From the NCBI RefSeq assembly GCF_030378065.1, contig NZ_JAUCGJ010000003.1, positions 1-64,000 of the forward strand: 64,000 nt of DNA. The letters are read 5' to 3'. Positions 55,594 to 63,841 of this stretch are shown piece after piece. Source of the stretch: Candidatus Venteria ishoeyi (GTDB lineage Bacteria; Pseudomonadota; Gammaproteobacteria; Beggiatoales; Beggiatoaceae). A program made the translations under genes and the position numbers. Positions within the stretch are counted from its first letter, which is position 1, and each line of letters begins with the position of its first letter. A model generated the notes under the pieces. That model saw nothing but the letters and a program-made list of their open reading frames with translations. It was not told the DNA's origin and did not search any database.

Positions 55594-55670
55594 CGGGGTG
55601 TAGCGCAGCCTGGTAGCGCACCTGAATGGGGTTCAGGTGGTCGGAAGTTCGAATCTTCTCACCCCGACCA
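55594..55670 (+). tRNA. tRNA-Pro (anticodon GGG)
   Basis: 77 bases with encoded CCA. The acceptor stem is CGGGGTG/CACCCCG; D-arm GCGCAGCCTGGTAGCGC; anticodon stem CCTGA/TCAGG with loop ATGGGGT giving GGG; the T-arm GGAAGTTCGAATCTTCT is intact. Confidence 0.97.
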
Positions 55671-55686
55671 AATTAATGTAAAAATC

Positions 55687-55711
55687 AACCGCTTACCATA
55701 GCGGTTTTTTT
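55687..55711 (+). terminator. intrinsic terminator after tRNA-Pro
   Basis: AACCGCT/AGCGGTT stem around TACCAT, followed by a T-run, 17 bp downstream of the tRNA. The remaining 148 bp up to the glycosyltransferase stop hold nothing recognised. Confidence 0.85.
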
Positions 55712-55859
55712 ATGCCTGCTTTGCTCCAAAATAGAATCAAAACCCTTCTGCATTACGTTGCTTATTTTACCTCTAAATAGATAAGCCTGCACTCGCTTGT
55801 AGCTCTCTATTTTTATGTCGAACAAGATAAACATTTGTGGTTTTGGCAAAAAAGCAAAA

Positions 55860-57032
55860 TCAGCCTAAAACATCCCGATATAGTGCTTGAATCTGCTCTG
55901 CAACGGGTTGAATAGCAAAACGTTGTTGCGCATCAATTGCTGCATTTTCACCTAATTGTTGACGCAGCGCAGGTTGTTGTGTCAGTTGCTGTAAGGCTGT
56001 TGCCAATGCATCGGCATCCCCCACCGGCACCAGTAAACCATTTTTACCATCTTGCACTACCCAGCCAACACCGGAACCGGGAATGTTGCTGGCAACACAG
56101 GGTTTGCCATAAGACATGGCTTCCATTAATACCACGCCAAAGGCTTCCGTGCGCTCCAGTGAGGGCAGACAAAAACAGTCACAAGTGGTAAATAATGCCT
56201 GTAATTGTGCATCTTCCAGATAACCGGGCAGGCTGACTTGTTTGGATAAACCCGCTTGTTGAATGTGTTGTTGCAGTGTCTCCCGCATTTCTCCCTTGCC
56301 CACCAGAATCAAATGCACATCGGGTAGTTGCTCCAGGGCTTGCAACAGCACTTCATGGCCTTTGTAATAGGTCATGCGACCAATACATAAAATACGCAGA
56401 CGGCTGTCACCCCAGCTTTTTTCCGCCCATTGCTGGTCTTGTGGCGTGGGCATTTTCTGGTGTTTTTTTAAGTCCATGCCCAGGGATATTGTGTGCGTTT
56501 TTGGTTGCCAGGGCGCTAAGGCTGGACTGGCTTGCTGGTAAAGCGGTGAGGTGGCAATGATTGCTGCGCTGCGTTTCAGCAGTGCCTGTTCAAATGGTTG
56601 ATAGAGACGATAAGCCAAAGCCAGTTGTTTGTGGATGTCGGAGGAAACCACATCAGAATGCCAGTGCAGCACCCAGGGGATTTTGCGCGCGCTGGGCGAG
56701 AGCAGCGCCCAGAACGCAGAGGTATTGGGTAGGTGAAAATGTAGTATATCGGGTTGTATACGTTTGAGCAGGCGTGAAAACCAAAGTGGGAAATGCGGCG
56801 CAACCGGGGCGTATAATAAGCGTCCATAGCTGGGACAGCGAAATAACCAGTCGGGATCAGCGGCTTGATGCAGAGGTAAAACAGGATTCCAACCCGGCAG
56901 GCGATGATCATGTACCAGCGCATAAACTTCGTCACCTTGCGCCTGTTGTTCCGGCAGCAAATCCGCCATGAAGTTTTCAATGCCACCGGCAAAGGGGGGA
57001 TAATATTTTCCAATATGTAAAATGCGGGGCAT
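55860..57032 (-). CDS. glycosyltransferase family 4
   Basis: 390-residue GT-B fold enzyme. The N-terminal KYYPPFAGGIENFMADLLP contains the acceptor-side Gly-rich loop of GT4 enzymes; HFHLPNTSAFWALL follows. The C-terminal donor domain has CIGRMTYYKGHEVLLQAL and the E-x7-E motif in ERTEAFGVVLMEAMSYGKP, then NGLLVPVGD. No membrane segment. It uses a nucleotide sugar, probably to build an exopolysaccharide or LPS glycan; acceptor unknown. The next gene upstream on the strand (EEP family) is 23 bp away, so they form a small operon. Confidence 0.9.
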   Translation of the reverse strand: MPRILHIGKYYPPFAGGIENFMADLLPEQQAQGDEVYALVHDHRLPGWNPVLPLHQAADPDWLFRCPSYGRLLYAPVAPHFPLWFSRLLKRIQPDILHFHLPNTSAFWALLSPSARKIPWVLHWHSDVVSSDIHKQLALAYRLYQPFEQALLKRSAAIIATSPLYQQASPALAPWQPKTHTISLGMDLKKHQKMPTPQDQQWAEKSWGDSRLRILCIGRMTYYKGHEVLLQALEQLPDVHLILVGKGEMRETLQQHIQQAGLSKQVSLPGYLEDAQLQALFTTCDCFCLPSLERTEAFGVVLMEAMSYGKPCVASNIPGSGVGWVVQDGKNGLLVPVGDADALATALQQLTQQPALRQQLGENAAIDAQQRFAIQPVAEQIQALYRDVLG

Positions 57033-57055
57033 GGTTGTATTTTTTTCCTGGGTCT

Positions 57056-57964
57056 CTACGTGGGTTGATGTAAACGCACTTGCGCAACCACTGCGCGGTG
57101 ATCGGATACCACATCCGGCAATACCCGGTAATTCACAAACTCCAGTTCTTTGGACAGCAAAATCCAGTCTATGCGTTTATCACTCATCCAGAATGTGCCT
57201 TCTTTATTTTGCTCTGGCTGCCAGGTATGCAGGGCAAGTTTTTCTGCAAAATTTTTCAAAATTTGTTGCTCATGCCAGCCAGTATTAAAATCACCCATAA
57301 TAATAACGGGATTTTGGCGCGCCTGTAATAACTGGCTTAAGGTTTCCAGTTGCTGACTGCGGGCGCGAGCACGTAAAAAATCCAGATGCAGTGACACCAC
57401 ATCAATTTTTTGCTGAGGATGTCCCGGAATATGCGTAGTGGCAATAACAAAGCCTTTCGGCGGTGTTGGCGGGGTGCTGGCAAAACGAATAGAACGGCCT
57501 TCCTGCAAGGGCAAGCGGGATAAAAGCGCGGTGCCATATTGCAGCCCCATGCCTTGCACATGCTTGCCTTGCACGCTGCTGTGCATATGACTTTTTTCTG
57601 CCAGATACTGCACATGATTAAATGCACCGCTCCAGAAGGATTCGGCATCGGCTTCCTGCAAAGCCACAATATCGGGCCGCACCCGCTGCAAGAGTTTTGC
57701 AATATTGTTTAAGTGTTGCTGAATCTTTTTTTCAGACTGAAAAAATTGATGAAAACCATTGCTGCGCCCGTGCGCAATATTTAAGGTGCAGACTTTTAAC
57801 ATGGCAGTGCTATTAGGTGGTGGTATCTGTCTGCTGTCAGCAAACATGGCATACTGGGTGACTTGCATCTTATCATGACCGGTCAGCCCGTAAGCCGTCC
57901 AGGTTGCCAAAGCCAGCAGGAAGAATAAACTGATTGTGATTGATTTCAATATTTTCGGCATCAT
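57056..57964 (-). CDS. endonuclease/exonuclease/phosphatase (EEP) family protein
   Basis: 302 residues with an N-terminal membrane/signal helix (about 9-25). The EEP fold motifs are in order: CTLNIAHGR, VALQEADAESFW with metal-binding Glu, VDVVSLHLD-type SLHLDFLR, IIMGDFNTGWH, RIDWILLS and DVVSDHRAVVAQV. All catalytic residues are kept. These proteins hydrolyse phosphodiester or phosphomonoester bonds; given the export signal and glycosyltransferase partner, a phospholipid or glycan substrate is possible. A 164-bp palindromic repeat ends only about 6 bp upstream of its first ATG. Confidence 0.85.
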   Translation of the reverse strand: MMPKILKSITISLFFLLALATWTAYGLTGHDKMQVTQYAMFADSRQIPPPNSTAMLKVCTLNIAHGRSNGFHQFFQSEKKIQQHLNNIAKLLQRVRPDIVALQEADAESFWSGAFNHVQYLAEKSHMHSSVQGKHVQGMGLQYGTALLSRLPLQEGRSIRFASTPPTPPKGFVIATTHIPGHPQQKIDVVSLHLDFLRARARSQQLETLSQLLQARQNPVIIMGDFNTGWHEQQILKNFAEKLALHTWQPEQNKEGTFWMSDKRIDWILLSKELEFVNYRVLPDVVSDHRAVVAQVRLHQPT

Positions 57965-57970
57965 TTATTG

Positions 57971-58135
57971 TAAGGTAACTCGCAAGAAATAACACCCCCG
58001 TAGCGTGCAGGATTTTTATTCGTTTTCAAGGCGTAAAAACCGGCGCATAGTGAGCTATGTAACGGTTTTTACAACGCGGAAAACGGGTAAAAAGACCAGC
58101 GAAATGGGGGGCGTTATGCGCTGCGAGTTACCTAA
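57971..58135. repeat. 165-bp full-length imperfect palindrome (ERIC-like), copy B
   Basis: TAAGGTAACTCGCA at one end pairs with TGCGAGTTACCTAA at the other. The centre has CATAG-TGAG-CTATG at 58046-58059, the same as copies A and C, and the middle 90 bp is clearly related. The outer arms differ in sequence from A and C, yet pair with each other (ATAACACCCCC with GGGGGGCGTTAT). It lies in the 210-bp gap between two divergent genes. Confidence 0.85.
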
Positions 58136-58174
58136 GTAGATTTTAGGGTGTTGTCTAAGGATAGGTGAAACATT

Positions 58175-58714
58175 GTGAATTTAAACATAAATTATTGTAG
58201 TTATTGCGGCGCGGATCAACTGGCAGAAGAAATCCCCGCAGGCGATAATATGCCGCGTATTGTTTGTTCACAATGCGGTAGCATCCATTATCAAAACCCC
58301 AAAATTGTTGCAGGTTGTCTGGTCACTTGGCAGGATCAGGTTTTATTATGCCGCCGCGCCATTGAGCCGCGTTATGGTTTATGGACGATGCCTGCCGGCT
58401 TTATGGAAAATAATGAATCCATAGAAGAAGCAGCCTGTCGGGAAACGTTTGAAGAAGCGCAGGCACGGGTTACACTGGATGGTTTATATGGCTTTTACAG
58501 CATTCCCAGAATCAGCCATGTGTATGTTTTATTTCGTGGTCATCTGGACAAACAAGAATTTGGGCCGGGCAGTGAAAGCCTGGAGGTAAAATTATTTTCT
58601 GAAGCGGAGATTCCCTGGGATGACTTGGCATTTAATGCAGTGAGAGTCACTTTGCGGCATTATTTTAATGACCGTAAACGTGGGGAATTTCCTTTACATC
58701 TACAAACGCTATGA
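58175..58714 (+). CDS. Nudix hydrolase with N-terminal zinc ribbon
   Basis: 179 residues. GTG start at 58175, supported by AGGTG upstream; no ATG nearby suits. The N-terminal zinc ribbon (CSYCGAD, then CSQCGSIHYQNPK) and PKIVAGCLVTW precede the Nudix box MPAGFMENNESIEEAACRET with FEEAQARV. The full Nudix motif G-x5-E-x7-R-E-x2-E-E is kept apart from the variable positions. It belongs to the group near NudC/YfcD-like nucleoside diphosphate hydrolases. The start of the HAD gene overlaps its stop (ATGA), so it heads a Nudix-HAD-gluQRS operon. Confidence 0.9.
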   Translation: MNLNINYCSYCGADQLAEEIPAGDNMPRIVCSQCGSIHYQNPKIVAGCLVTWQDQVLLCRRAIEPRYGLWTMPAGFMENNESIEEAACRETFEEAQARVTLDGLYGFYSIPRISHVYVLFRGHLDKQEFGPGSESLEVKLFSEAEIPWDDLAFNAVRVTLRHYFNDRKRGEFPLHLQTL

Positions 58715-59301
58715 GTCACTTATTAAAACGCAGTTTTTATGCTTTACAGCAAGCCTGGTCTTACCGGCATTGCCTGCAACAAGCACAACAAAACCGGCAA
58801 TGCGCTGATATCAGCACGTTGTTACCACAGGATTTGCAACAACAAGGCATTTCTGTGCTGGTGCTGGATTTTGATGGCGTACTTGCCAGTCACGGAGAAA
58901 TTGCACCTGCGCCAGCGGTGCAAAGCTGGTTGAAGCAATGTACAGCAAGCACAGATATTCAGCAGATATATTTACTCACTAATAAACCCATGTCTGCACG
59001 TTTTGCCTGGTTTGAGCAACATTTTCCGCAAGTGCAGTGTTTTATCAGTCCCAGCAAAAAACCCTATCCTGATGGTTTGTTGGCCATAGCTAAACAAAGT
59101 GGGCAGCCTGTGGAAAAGCTGTTATTGGTGGATGATAGACTGTTGACCGGCGTATTGGCAGCCTGTATTGCCAAAGTGCCGGTGCTGTGGCTGAATCAAC
59201 CGTTGACCAATTTTCGCAAGCGCCCACTACAGGAAAGCTTTTTTATGTTGCTGCGTAAAATGGATAAGCTGTTATTAGGCTTATTTAAGGTATTTCATTA
59301 A
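58711..59301 (+). CDS. HAD-superfamily hydrolase, subfamily IIIA (YqeG-like)
   Basis: 196 residues. HAD motif I is VLVLDFDGVLASHG (nucleophile Asp and acid/base Asp), motif II has the Thr in YLLTNKPM, motif III is the Lys in SPSKKPYPDG, and motif IV is VDDRLLTG. This matches the YqeG/IIIA type of small phosphatase, substrate unknown. The C-terminal basic amphipathic helix (RKRPLQESFFMLLRKMDKLL) could associate with a membrane. ATGA overlap with the Nudix gene; gluQRS starts 5 bp later. Confidence 0.85.
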   Translation: MSHLLKRSFYALQQAWSYRHCLQQAQQNRQCADISTLLPQDLQQQGISVLVLDFDGVLASHGEIAPAPAVQSWLKQCTASTDIQQIYLLTNKPMSARFAWFEQHFPQVQCFISPSKKPYPDGLLAIAKQSGQPVEKLLLVDDRLLTGVLAACIAKVPVLWLNQPLTNFRKRPLQESFFMLLRKMDKLLLGLFKVFH

Positions 59302-59306
59302 GCGCC

Positions 59307-60251
59307 ATGTCAGTTTATCGTGGTCGCTTTGCGCCTTCTCCCACCGGCCCTTTACATTTTGGCTCATTGGTCAGCGCCGTGGGCAGCTTTTTGCAAGCAC
59401 GCAGTCAGAATGGACTGTGGTTGCTGCGTATGGAAGATGTGGATCAAACCCGCTGCTTTACTCAGGCAGCGGATAGCATTCTGCGTACTCTGGAAGCTTA
59501 TGACTTGTACTGGGACGAGTCTTATATGGTGCAAACCCAGCGCAGTGAAGCCTATACTTATGCTTTGCAGCAACTGCATGAACTTGATCAGATTTATGCC
59601 TGCGCCTGTAGTCGTAAAGCGATTGCAACGCATAACCAAACACAGGGCCATCCACCAGGTTTTTATGCGGGACTTTGCCGCAATGGCATACCCAATGATA
59701 CGTTCAAAACCCATGAGCAAATGAGTGTTCGGGTTAAGGTTGAAAATCAATGCTTAGGGTTTGAGGATCGGGTGCAGGGGTTCTGGCAACAAAATCTGGA
59801 ACAGGAAGTAGGTGACTTCGTTATCCGTCGCGCAGATGGTTTATTTGCTTATCAACTGGCAGTGGTGGTGGATGACCGTGACCAGGGCATTACGGAAATC
59901 GTGCGTGGCAGCGACCTCATTGACTCAACGCCACGCCAGTGTTATTTACAGTCCTTGCTCGGTATACCATCCCCGGATTATATACATTTGCCAGTTGCAC
60001 AAAATGCCCAGGGTGAAAAGCTCAGCAAACAAACCCACGCTCCGGCATTACCGCTGGAGCGCCCCGTTATCTGGCTGTGGCAGGCCTTGGACTTTCTCGG
60101 ACAACAGCCCCCCAGAGATTTACAGGAAGCAGACCTGGATGCATTTTGGGACTGGGCAATCAGACATTGGCGTCTGGAACAAGTACCTAAAGTGTTGGGG
60201 TCGGAATATCAACCATTCCATAGCAGAGCTTCCACTCGATGTTCAAATTAG
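59307..60251 (+). CDS. gluQRS: glutamyl-Q tRNA(Asp) synthetase
   Basis: Truncated GluRS paralogue that loads Glu onto the queuosine base at position 34 of tRNA(Asp). 314 residues without the anticodon-binding domain. The HIGH-like motif is APSPTGPLHFGSLVSAVGSF; the KMSKS-like loop is EKLSKQTHA; zinc ligands are in CACSRKAI and YAGLCR; GSDLIDSTPRQ and RVDQTRCF-type residues are present. The C-terminal end (SRASTRCSN) is slightly longer than in many homologues. Confidence 0.95.
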   Translation: MSVYRGRFAPSPTGPLHFGSLVSAVGSFLQARSQNGLWLLRMEDVDQTRCFTQAADSILRTLEAYDLYWDESYMVQTQRSEAYTYALQQLHELDQIYACACSRKAIATHNQTQGHPPGFYAGLCRNGIPNDTFKTHEQMSVRVKVENQCLGFEDRVQGFWQQNLEQEVGDFVIRRADGLFAYQLAVVVDDRDQGITEIVRGSDLIDSTPRQCYLQSLLGIPSPDYIHLPVAQNAQGEKLSKQTHAPALPLERPVIWLWQALDFLGQQPPRDLQEADLDAFWDWAIRHWRLEQVPKVLGSEYQPFHSRASTRCSN

Positions 60252-60351
60252 AAAATTAGCATACATTAAAATTACTCAATCTTTCGCATTCAACAGGGTC
60301 TTCCTTGAGGTTTTTTAGGGGTTGAGTTGTTAAAGATGGGCTAGCATCAGT

Positions 60352-60515
60352 TAAGGAGTGAGAATTTTATAACTTCAGAAACTGAACTGGTCTTTTTCTC
60401 CATTTTCTGCGTTGTTAAAACAGTTACATAGCTTGCTATGCGCCTGTTTTCACGCCTTGAAAATGAATAAAAATCCTGCGCCCAGTTCCTGCACTTATTT
60501 CATCCTCACTCCTAA
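60352..60515. repeat. 164-bp full-length imperfect palindrome (ERIC-like), copy C
   Basis: TAAGGAGTGAGAAT and ATCCTCACTCCTAA form the tips; centre CATAGC-TT-GCTATG at 60427-60440. It is the inverted, nearly identical counterpart of copy A (same 164-bp length). It lies between gluQRS and aat; the remaining about 160 bp of the 328-bp gap hold nothing recognised. Confidence 0.88.
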
Positions 60516-60579
60516 GCACACAAGATTTTGTTATACTTTAAAGAAATAATATCACCTTAACACTGTCAGTAACCAAGCC

Positions 60580-61317
60580 ATGCAACGCCCTTATTTACTT
60601 TCTACAGATACGCCCTGGCATCAGTTTCCGCCATTAGACAAGGCGTTAAAATATCCTGATGGCTTACTCGCCATAGGCGGCGACTTGCATGTGCAGCGCC
60701 TGGTTCATGCTTATAAACAAGGCATTTTTCCCTGGTATAGTGATGAGCAACCCATATTATGGTGGTCGCCTGATCCGCGTATGGTGTTATTTCCTGAACG
60801 CCTGAAAGTCTCCCGCAGCCTGCGTAAAAATATCCGCAATGGTGGTTTCAGTGTTACCTTAAATCACGCTTTTCTTGATGTGATTGCCGCTTGTGCGCTG
60901 GTGGTGCGGGAAGAGCAGGAAGGTACCTGGATTACGGAAGAAATGATGGAAGCTTATTATGCTTTGCATCAACAAGGCATTGCCCACTCGGTAGAATGTT
61001 GGTTTGAGGGACGTCTGGTGGGTGGTTTATATGGTTTGGGCCTGGGTCGTGTATTTTTTGGCGAATCCATGTTCAGCCTGATGAGTAATGCCTCTAAAGT
61101 GGCTTTTTCTGTATTTACCCGCCAATTGCAAGCCTGGAATTATGCCTTAATCGATTGTCAGGTGCATACCACACATTTAGAAAGCCTGGGCGCGGAAACA
61201 ATACCCCGCACCCTGTTCCGGCAGTTATTAGATTCCCATTGTGAACAAGACAGTTGCTTAAGCAGTGCAAAAAAACAATTGGCAATGACTTCTTTTTTTA
61301 ATCATTCTTCTGAATAA
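60580..61317 (+). CDS. aat: leucyl/phenylalanyl-tRNA-protein transferase
   Basis: Transfers Leu or Phe from tRNA to N-terminal Lys/Arg of proteins, marking them for ClpS/ClpAP (bacterial N-end rule). 245 residues. Family motifs: PPLDKALKYPDGLLAIGGDL, YKQGIFPWYSDEQPILWWSP, DPRMVLFPE, TWITEEMMEAYYALHQQG, AHSVECWFEGRLVGGLYG, GRVFFGESMFSL and IDCQVHTTHLESLGAE. Followed at 18 bp by the other N-end-rule transferase. Confidence 0.96.
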   Translation: MQRPYLLSTDTPWHQFPPLDKALKYPDGLLAIGGDLHVQRLVHAYKQGIFPWYSDEQPILWWSPDPRMVLFPERLKVSRSLRKNIRNGGFSVTLNHAFLDVIAACALVVREEQEGTWITEEMMEAYYALHQQGIAHSVECWFEGRLVGGLYGLGLGRVFFGESMFSLMSNASKVAFSVFTRQLQAWNYALIDCQVHTTHLESLGAETIPRTLFRQLLDSHCEQDSCLSSAKKQLAMTSFFNHSSE

Positions 61318-61335
61318 ACTACGCGGGTTTACACA

Positions 61336-62082
61336 ATGCGCCCACTTGCCCAACATCATGAACAACGCCCACGGCAGTTAAATTTATATGCCACGCCAAG
61401 CCATGACTGTACTTATCTGCCGCAACAGCAAGCCAGAACCATTTTTCTGGATCCTAACATACCTAAAGATAGCTTTATTTATGGGCAGTTAAGCCAACAG
61501 GGATTTCGCCGTAGTGGTGAACATTTATACCGCCCACATTGTGATGCCTGTGAACAATGTTTATCAGTGCGGGTACGGGTTCAGGATTTTAAAATGCGTC
61601 GCAGTCAGCGCCGTATCTGGCATAAAAATACGGATTTAACCGTCATAAAACACCCAGCTATTTTTCAAACATCTCATTTTCAGTTGTATCAGAAATATTT
61701 GGCACATCAGCATCAAGGTGGGGGGATGGATAATCCAAGCCCAGAAGAATATATGCAATTTTTGACCAATCACTGGTCACATACTTTTTTTTATACTTTT
61801 TATCAAAACCAAAAATTGCTGGCTGTTGCGGTCTTAGATGAAATGAGTAATGGTTTTTCCGCCATTTATACCTTTTATGATCCAGAACAAAAACAACGTA
61901 GTCTCGGCGCTTATGCCATTTTATGGGAAATTGAAGAAACCCGACGTCAAGGACTGGAATGGTTATATTTAGGTTACTGGATACGTGATTGTAAAAAAAT
62001 GCGTTATAAAATCCAATATCAACCCCTGGAATTTTATCATCAGGGACATTGGGAATCCCAAGTACCCCAAAATTTAAAATAA
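61336..62082 (+). CDS. bpt: aspartate/glutamate leucyltransferase (Bpt; arginyltransferase family)
   Basis: 248 residues of the ATE1/Bpt family, which in bacteria attaches Leu to N-terminal Asp or Glu. The N-terminal domain has CTYLPQQQARTIFLDP and the Cys pair RPHCDACEQCLSVRV; the C-terminal GNAT-like domain has SLGAYAILWEIEETRRQGLE and YLGYWIRDCKKMRYK. It lies directly after aat, an arrangement found in many gammaproteobacteria. Confidence 0.94.
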   Translation: MRPLAQHHEQRPRQLNLYATPSHDCTYLPQQQARTIFLDPNIPKDSFIYGQLSQQGFRRSGEHLYRPHCDACEQCLSVRVRVQDFKMRRSQRRIWHKNTDLTVIKHPAIFQTSHFQLYQKYLAHQHQGGGMDNPSPEEYMQFLTNHWSHTFFYTFYQNQKLLAVAVLDEMSNGFSAIYTFYDPEQKQRSLGAYAILWEIEETRRQGLEWLYLGYWIRDCKKMRYKIQYQPLEFYHQGHWESQVPQNLK

Positions 62083-62126
62083 GGCTGCCACAGTTAAAGC
62101 TTTTATTGTATAATTCTAGCGCTTTC

Positions 62127-62201
62127 GCGGGTGTCGTATAATGGTTATTACCTTAGCTTCCCAAGCTAAAGATGACGGTTCGATTCCGTTCACCCGCTCC
62201 A
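62127..62201 (+). tRNA. tRNA-Gly (anticodon CCC)
   Basis: 75 bases including CCA. Acceptor GCGGGTG/CACCCGC; anticodon stem TTAGC/GCTAA with loop TTCCCAA giving CCC; T-arm CGGTTCGATTCCG. A P4-type integrase lies 183 bp downstream, so the 3' half of this tRNA is likely the attachment site of an integrated element. Confidence 0.97.
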
Positions 62202-62311
62202 CAATCTCATTTCAGAACGTTTCATAATATCCCACAAGCAAAGCAATAAAAGGGATTCCCGCCTTTCTGTTGTTTCATTAGATACCATCTTGTATAGTGA
62301 CATACCACCGC

Positions 62312-62351
62312 TTTTGCTGGTATTTATGTTGGCATTTTCATACCAGCAAAA
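62312..62351. promoter_or_regulatory. inverted repeat upstream of the integrase
   Basis: TTTTGCTGGTAT (62312-62323) and ATACCAGCAAAA (62340-62351) are perfect 12-bp arms. ATACCA occurs twice more nearby (62282, 62302) and again at 62356. The pattern suggests binding sites for the integrase or AlpA-type regulator, controlling excision or int expression. Confidence 0.45.
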
Positions 62352-62384
62352 CTGCATACCATCAAATCCCCAAAAGGTGCAGTT

Positions 62385-63617
62385 ATGTCATTGACCGATA
62401 TACAAATCCGTAACGCCAAACCCAAAGATAAGCCATACAAATTATCAGACGGCAAAGGGCTTTATCTGCTGATTAATAAAGCTGGGAAATACTGGCGTTA
62501 TGGTTATCGCTTTTCAGGCAAACAAAAAACGCTGGCATTAGGTGTATATCCAGAAACTACCCTCCAACAAGCACGGCTAAAACTGGCAGATGCTCGCTTA
62601 TTGCTGGCTGATGGCGTAGATCCAAGCACATACAAACAGGCGCAAAAACAGGCCAATAAACTGGATGCTGAAAACAGCCTTGAGATGGTAGCGCGTGACT
62701 GGTTTGGACGAACCCAAAGCAAATGGACAAAGGGTTATGCAGACGCAACTATCAAGCGATTGGAAAAGGATATATTCCCTTGGCTGGGTAATAAACCAAT
62801 TACCGATATAAAACCACCTGATGTATTACGGGTGTTGCGGCGTATTGAATCCAGAGGCGCAAATGAAACAGCACATAGGATGTTGCAAATCTGTGGTATG
62901 TTTTTTCGCTATGCCGTGGCTACTGGGGTACTGGAAAGTGATCCTTGCCGTGATTTACGTGGTGCGCTTGCGCCTGTTAAACGCAAACACCATCCAAGCA
63001 TCACAGACCCCGCAAACATTGCCCCATTAATGCAAGTAATCCGGGATTATGAAGGTGAACTTGTCACCCGATGCGCCTTAAAACTGCTTCCCCTTGTCTT
63101 TGTCCGGCCTGGCGAACTTCGCCAGGCTGAATGGTCAGAAATTGACCTGAACGCGGCGCTGTGGTCGATACCGGGCAGTAAAATGAAAATGAAAGCCGAT
63201 CATCTTATCCCCCTGTCCAGCCAAGCTGTTAAGATTTTGCAAGAAATTCAGCCACTTACCCAGCAAACAAGCCGCTATGTATTCCCCTCTATCCGTTCTA
63301 ATAGCCGTCCAATGTCTGAAAATACCATCAATGCTGCTTTACGGCGTTTGGGATATACCAAAGAACAAATGACCGGTCACGGATTCAGGGCAATGGCTAG
63401 AACCAACCTTGATGAAGTGTTGAGATTCAGAATTGAAGTGATTGAAATGCAGCTTGCCCATGCGGTACGTGATGCCAATGGACGGGCATACAACAGAACC
63501 CAATACATTGATGATCGCCAGCGCATGATGCAAGCCTGGGCTGATTGGTTGGATGATCTGCAAGTGGGTGATGGTATCAATGGCAATAATATTGTACCAA
63601 TCAATAAGGCTGGCTAA
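62385..63617 (+). CDS. P4-type tyrosine recombinase/integrase
   Basis: 410 residues. The N-terminal DUF4102 arm-binding domain has LTDIQIRNAKPKDKPYKLSD and GLYLLINKAGKYWRYGYRF; a central SAM-like core-binding domain follows; the catalytic domain has R241 in VFVRPGELRQAEW, the HxxR box in GHGFRAMART and the nucleophilic Tyr in AYNRTQYIDDR. AAGGTG precedes the ATG. The location next to a tRNA-Gly gene and upstream of an AlpA-type gene fits the integration module of a genomic island whose remaining part lies outside the window. Confidence 0.95.
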   Translation: MSLTDIQIRNAKPKDKPYKLSDGKGLYLLINKAGKYWRYGYRFSGKQKTLALGVYPETTLQQARLKLADARLLLADGVDPSTYKQAQKQANKLDAENSLEMVARDWFGRTQSKWTKGYADATIKRLEKDIFPWLGNKPITDIKPPDVLRVLRRIESRGANETAHRMLQICGMFFRYAVATGVLESDPCRDLRGALAPVKRKHHPSITDPANIAPLMQVIRDYEGELVTRCALKLLPLVFVRPGELRQAEWSEIDLNAALWSIPGSKMKMKADHLIPLSSQAVKILQEIQPLTQQTSRYVFPSIRSNSRPMSENTINAALRRLGYTKEQMTGHGFRAMARTNLDEVLRFRIEVIEMQLAHAVRDANGRAYNRTQYIDDRQRMMQAWADWLDDLQVGDGINGNNIVPINKAG

Positions 63618-63841
63618 GATGTTGTAACGATTAAGCCGGGGATAGGGCGGGAAGTCATGAACCTGCCTGATAAGGTGCTGTATCCCTTTCTATGGCACTT
63701 TCTTACCTGCTCCTATTTTTTGGTGAAAGGGAAATAATTGCTGGCACGCAGTTTTTTATTTGCCTTTACTTGTGTATCAGTGTTTTGCAAAAATAGGTGC
63801 GTAGTCTCATTTCACCCCAAACAATACCAGAGAGGTTAATT

